Shown here piece after piece: positions 14,497 to 14,754 of a DNA stretch of 14,754 nt. The stretch lies in assembly GCA_902565325.1 (NCBI GenBank), contig CACFEM010000017.1, forward strand, positions 1 to 14,754. The letters run 5' to 3'. This DNA is from an uncultured Pelagibacteraceae bacterium. Lineage in GTDB: Bacteria; Pseudomonadota; Alphaproteobacteria; Pelagibacterales; Pelagibacteraceae. The position numbers and the translations under genes were made by a program. The notes under the pieces were generated by a model. The model made no database searches. It was not told where the DNA came from and saw only the letters and a list, made by a program, of their open reading frames with translations. Within the stretch, counting starts at the first letter, position 1, and every line of letters starts with the position of its first letter.

Positions 14497-14754
14497 TGAG
14501 AAGTATTATAAACGAAAAAAATCTAATCAATAAAAAAATATTATTAAGACTAGATTTAAATGTCCCTTTGGAAAGAGACAAGATAACAGACACAACTAGA
14601 ATAGATAAAATTCTTCCTACATTAAATTTTTTGATTAAAGAAAAAGCTAAAATTATAATTTTATCTCATGTTGGAAGACCAAAAGGTAAAATTGTTAAAG
14701 AGCTCTCTCTAAAACCAATTTGTGAAGAATTGCAAAATAAATTAAAAAGAAAAG
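14496..14754 (+). CDS. pgk: Phosphoglycerate kinase, N-terminal fragment (runs off the right edge)
   Basis: An ATG at 14496 overlaps the gap stop by one base, and the frame stays open for 86 codons to the window edge. The translation starts MRSIINEKNLINKKILLRLD and carries the PGK N-domain signature RLDLNVPLERDKITDTTRID (about 18-37). PTLNFLIKEKAKIIILSHVGRPKG (about 42-65) and SLKPICEEL follow. The Asp-Asn pair of DLNVP and the Arg of SHVGRPKG belong to the 3-phosphoglycerate site. The enzyme transfers phosphate between 1,3-bisphosphoglycerate and ADP, directly downstream of GAPDH in the pathway. Only the N-terminal lobe's first part is visible; the nucleotide-binding domain lies beyond the window. 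Confidence 0.95.
   Translation, partial: MRSIINEKNLINKKILLRLDLNVPLERDKITDTTRIDKILPTLNFLIKEKAKIIILSHVGRPKGKIVKELSLKPICEELQNKLKRK

Noticed and set aside
1..14754. Mobile elements, CRISPR arrays, defence or biosynthetic islands
   Set aside because: I scanned for transposase or integrase genes, regular direct repeats and genes unlike their neighbours. All genes except the RuvC-like one and the small coiled-coil ORF have clear housekeeping identities, and composition is uniform.

Overview
The window is a very AT-rich, gene-dense piece of bacterial chromosome. It reads as core housekeeping DNA of an alphaproteobacterium of the SAR11/Pelagibacterales type. Three things point there: lysine-, asparagine- and isoleucine-rich proteins with almost all A/T third positions; spacers of 0-100 bp with frequent stop/start overlaps; and alphaproteobacterial gene orders (5-FCL-ymdB-yebC-ruvC; tolQRAB-pal-cpoB-tilS-ftsH-folP; zapA beside transketolase-gap-pgk). 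The lineage is inferred from protein flavour and synteny, not from a database search. I see no mobile element, CRISPR, tRNA, rRNA or integrated island.

Layout. Everything from 1 to 11476 is on the minus strand, so transcription runs right to left. From its 5' end the order is: a short coiled-coil protein, zapA, 5-formyltetrahydrofolate cyclo-ligase, a YmdB-type metallophosphoesterase, yebC, a RuvC-like nuclease, tolQ, tolR, tolA, tolB, pal, cpoB (ybgF), tilS, ftsH, and the first 44 codons of a gene that is probably folP. A strong intrinsic terminator sits between pal and cpoB. A perfect -10 box just beyond it suggests that cpoB-tilS-ftsH are at least partly a separate transcription unit. A 53-bp divergent spacer (11477-11529) separates this block from the plus-strand central-carbon genes tkt, gap and pgk. 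The pgk gene runs off the right edge.

How the genes work together. TolQ-TolR-TolA (inner membrane), TolB (periplasm), Pal (outer-membrane lipoprotein) and CpoB form the Tol-Pal machine that tightens the outer membrane during constriction. ZapA acts on the FtsZ ring in the same process. FtsH is the membrane quality-control protease, TilS modifies tRNA-Ile2, and 5-FCL and FolP belong to folate metabolism. Transketolase, GAPDH and PGK serve the pentose phosphate pathway and lower glycolysis/gluconeogenesis.

The most notable points are a phage-style RuvC-like nuclease in the ruvC position with no ruvAB or ybgC before tolQ; a GAPDH whose cofactor-pocket residues suggest use of NADP(H); the terminator/promoter arrangement splitting cpoB from tol-pal; and a dyad covering the tolQ translation-initiation region. 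I did not find convincing evidence of an undescribed multi-gene system. No stretch longer than about 100 bases lacks a gene.
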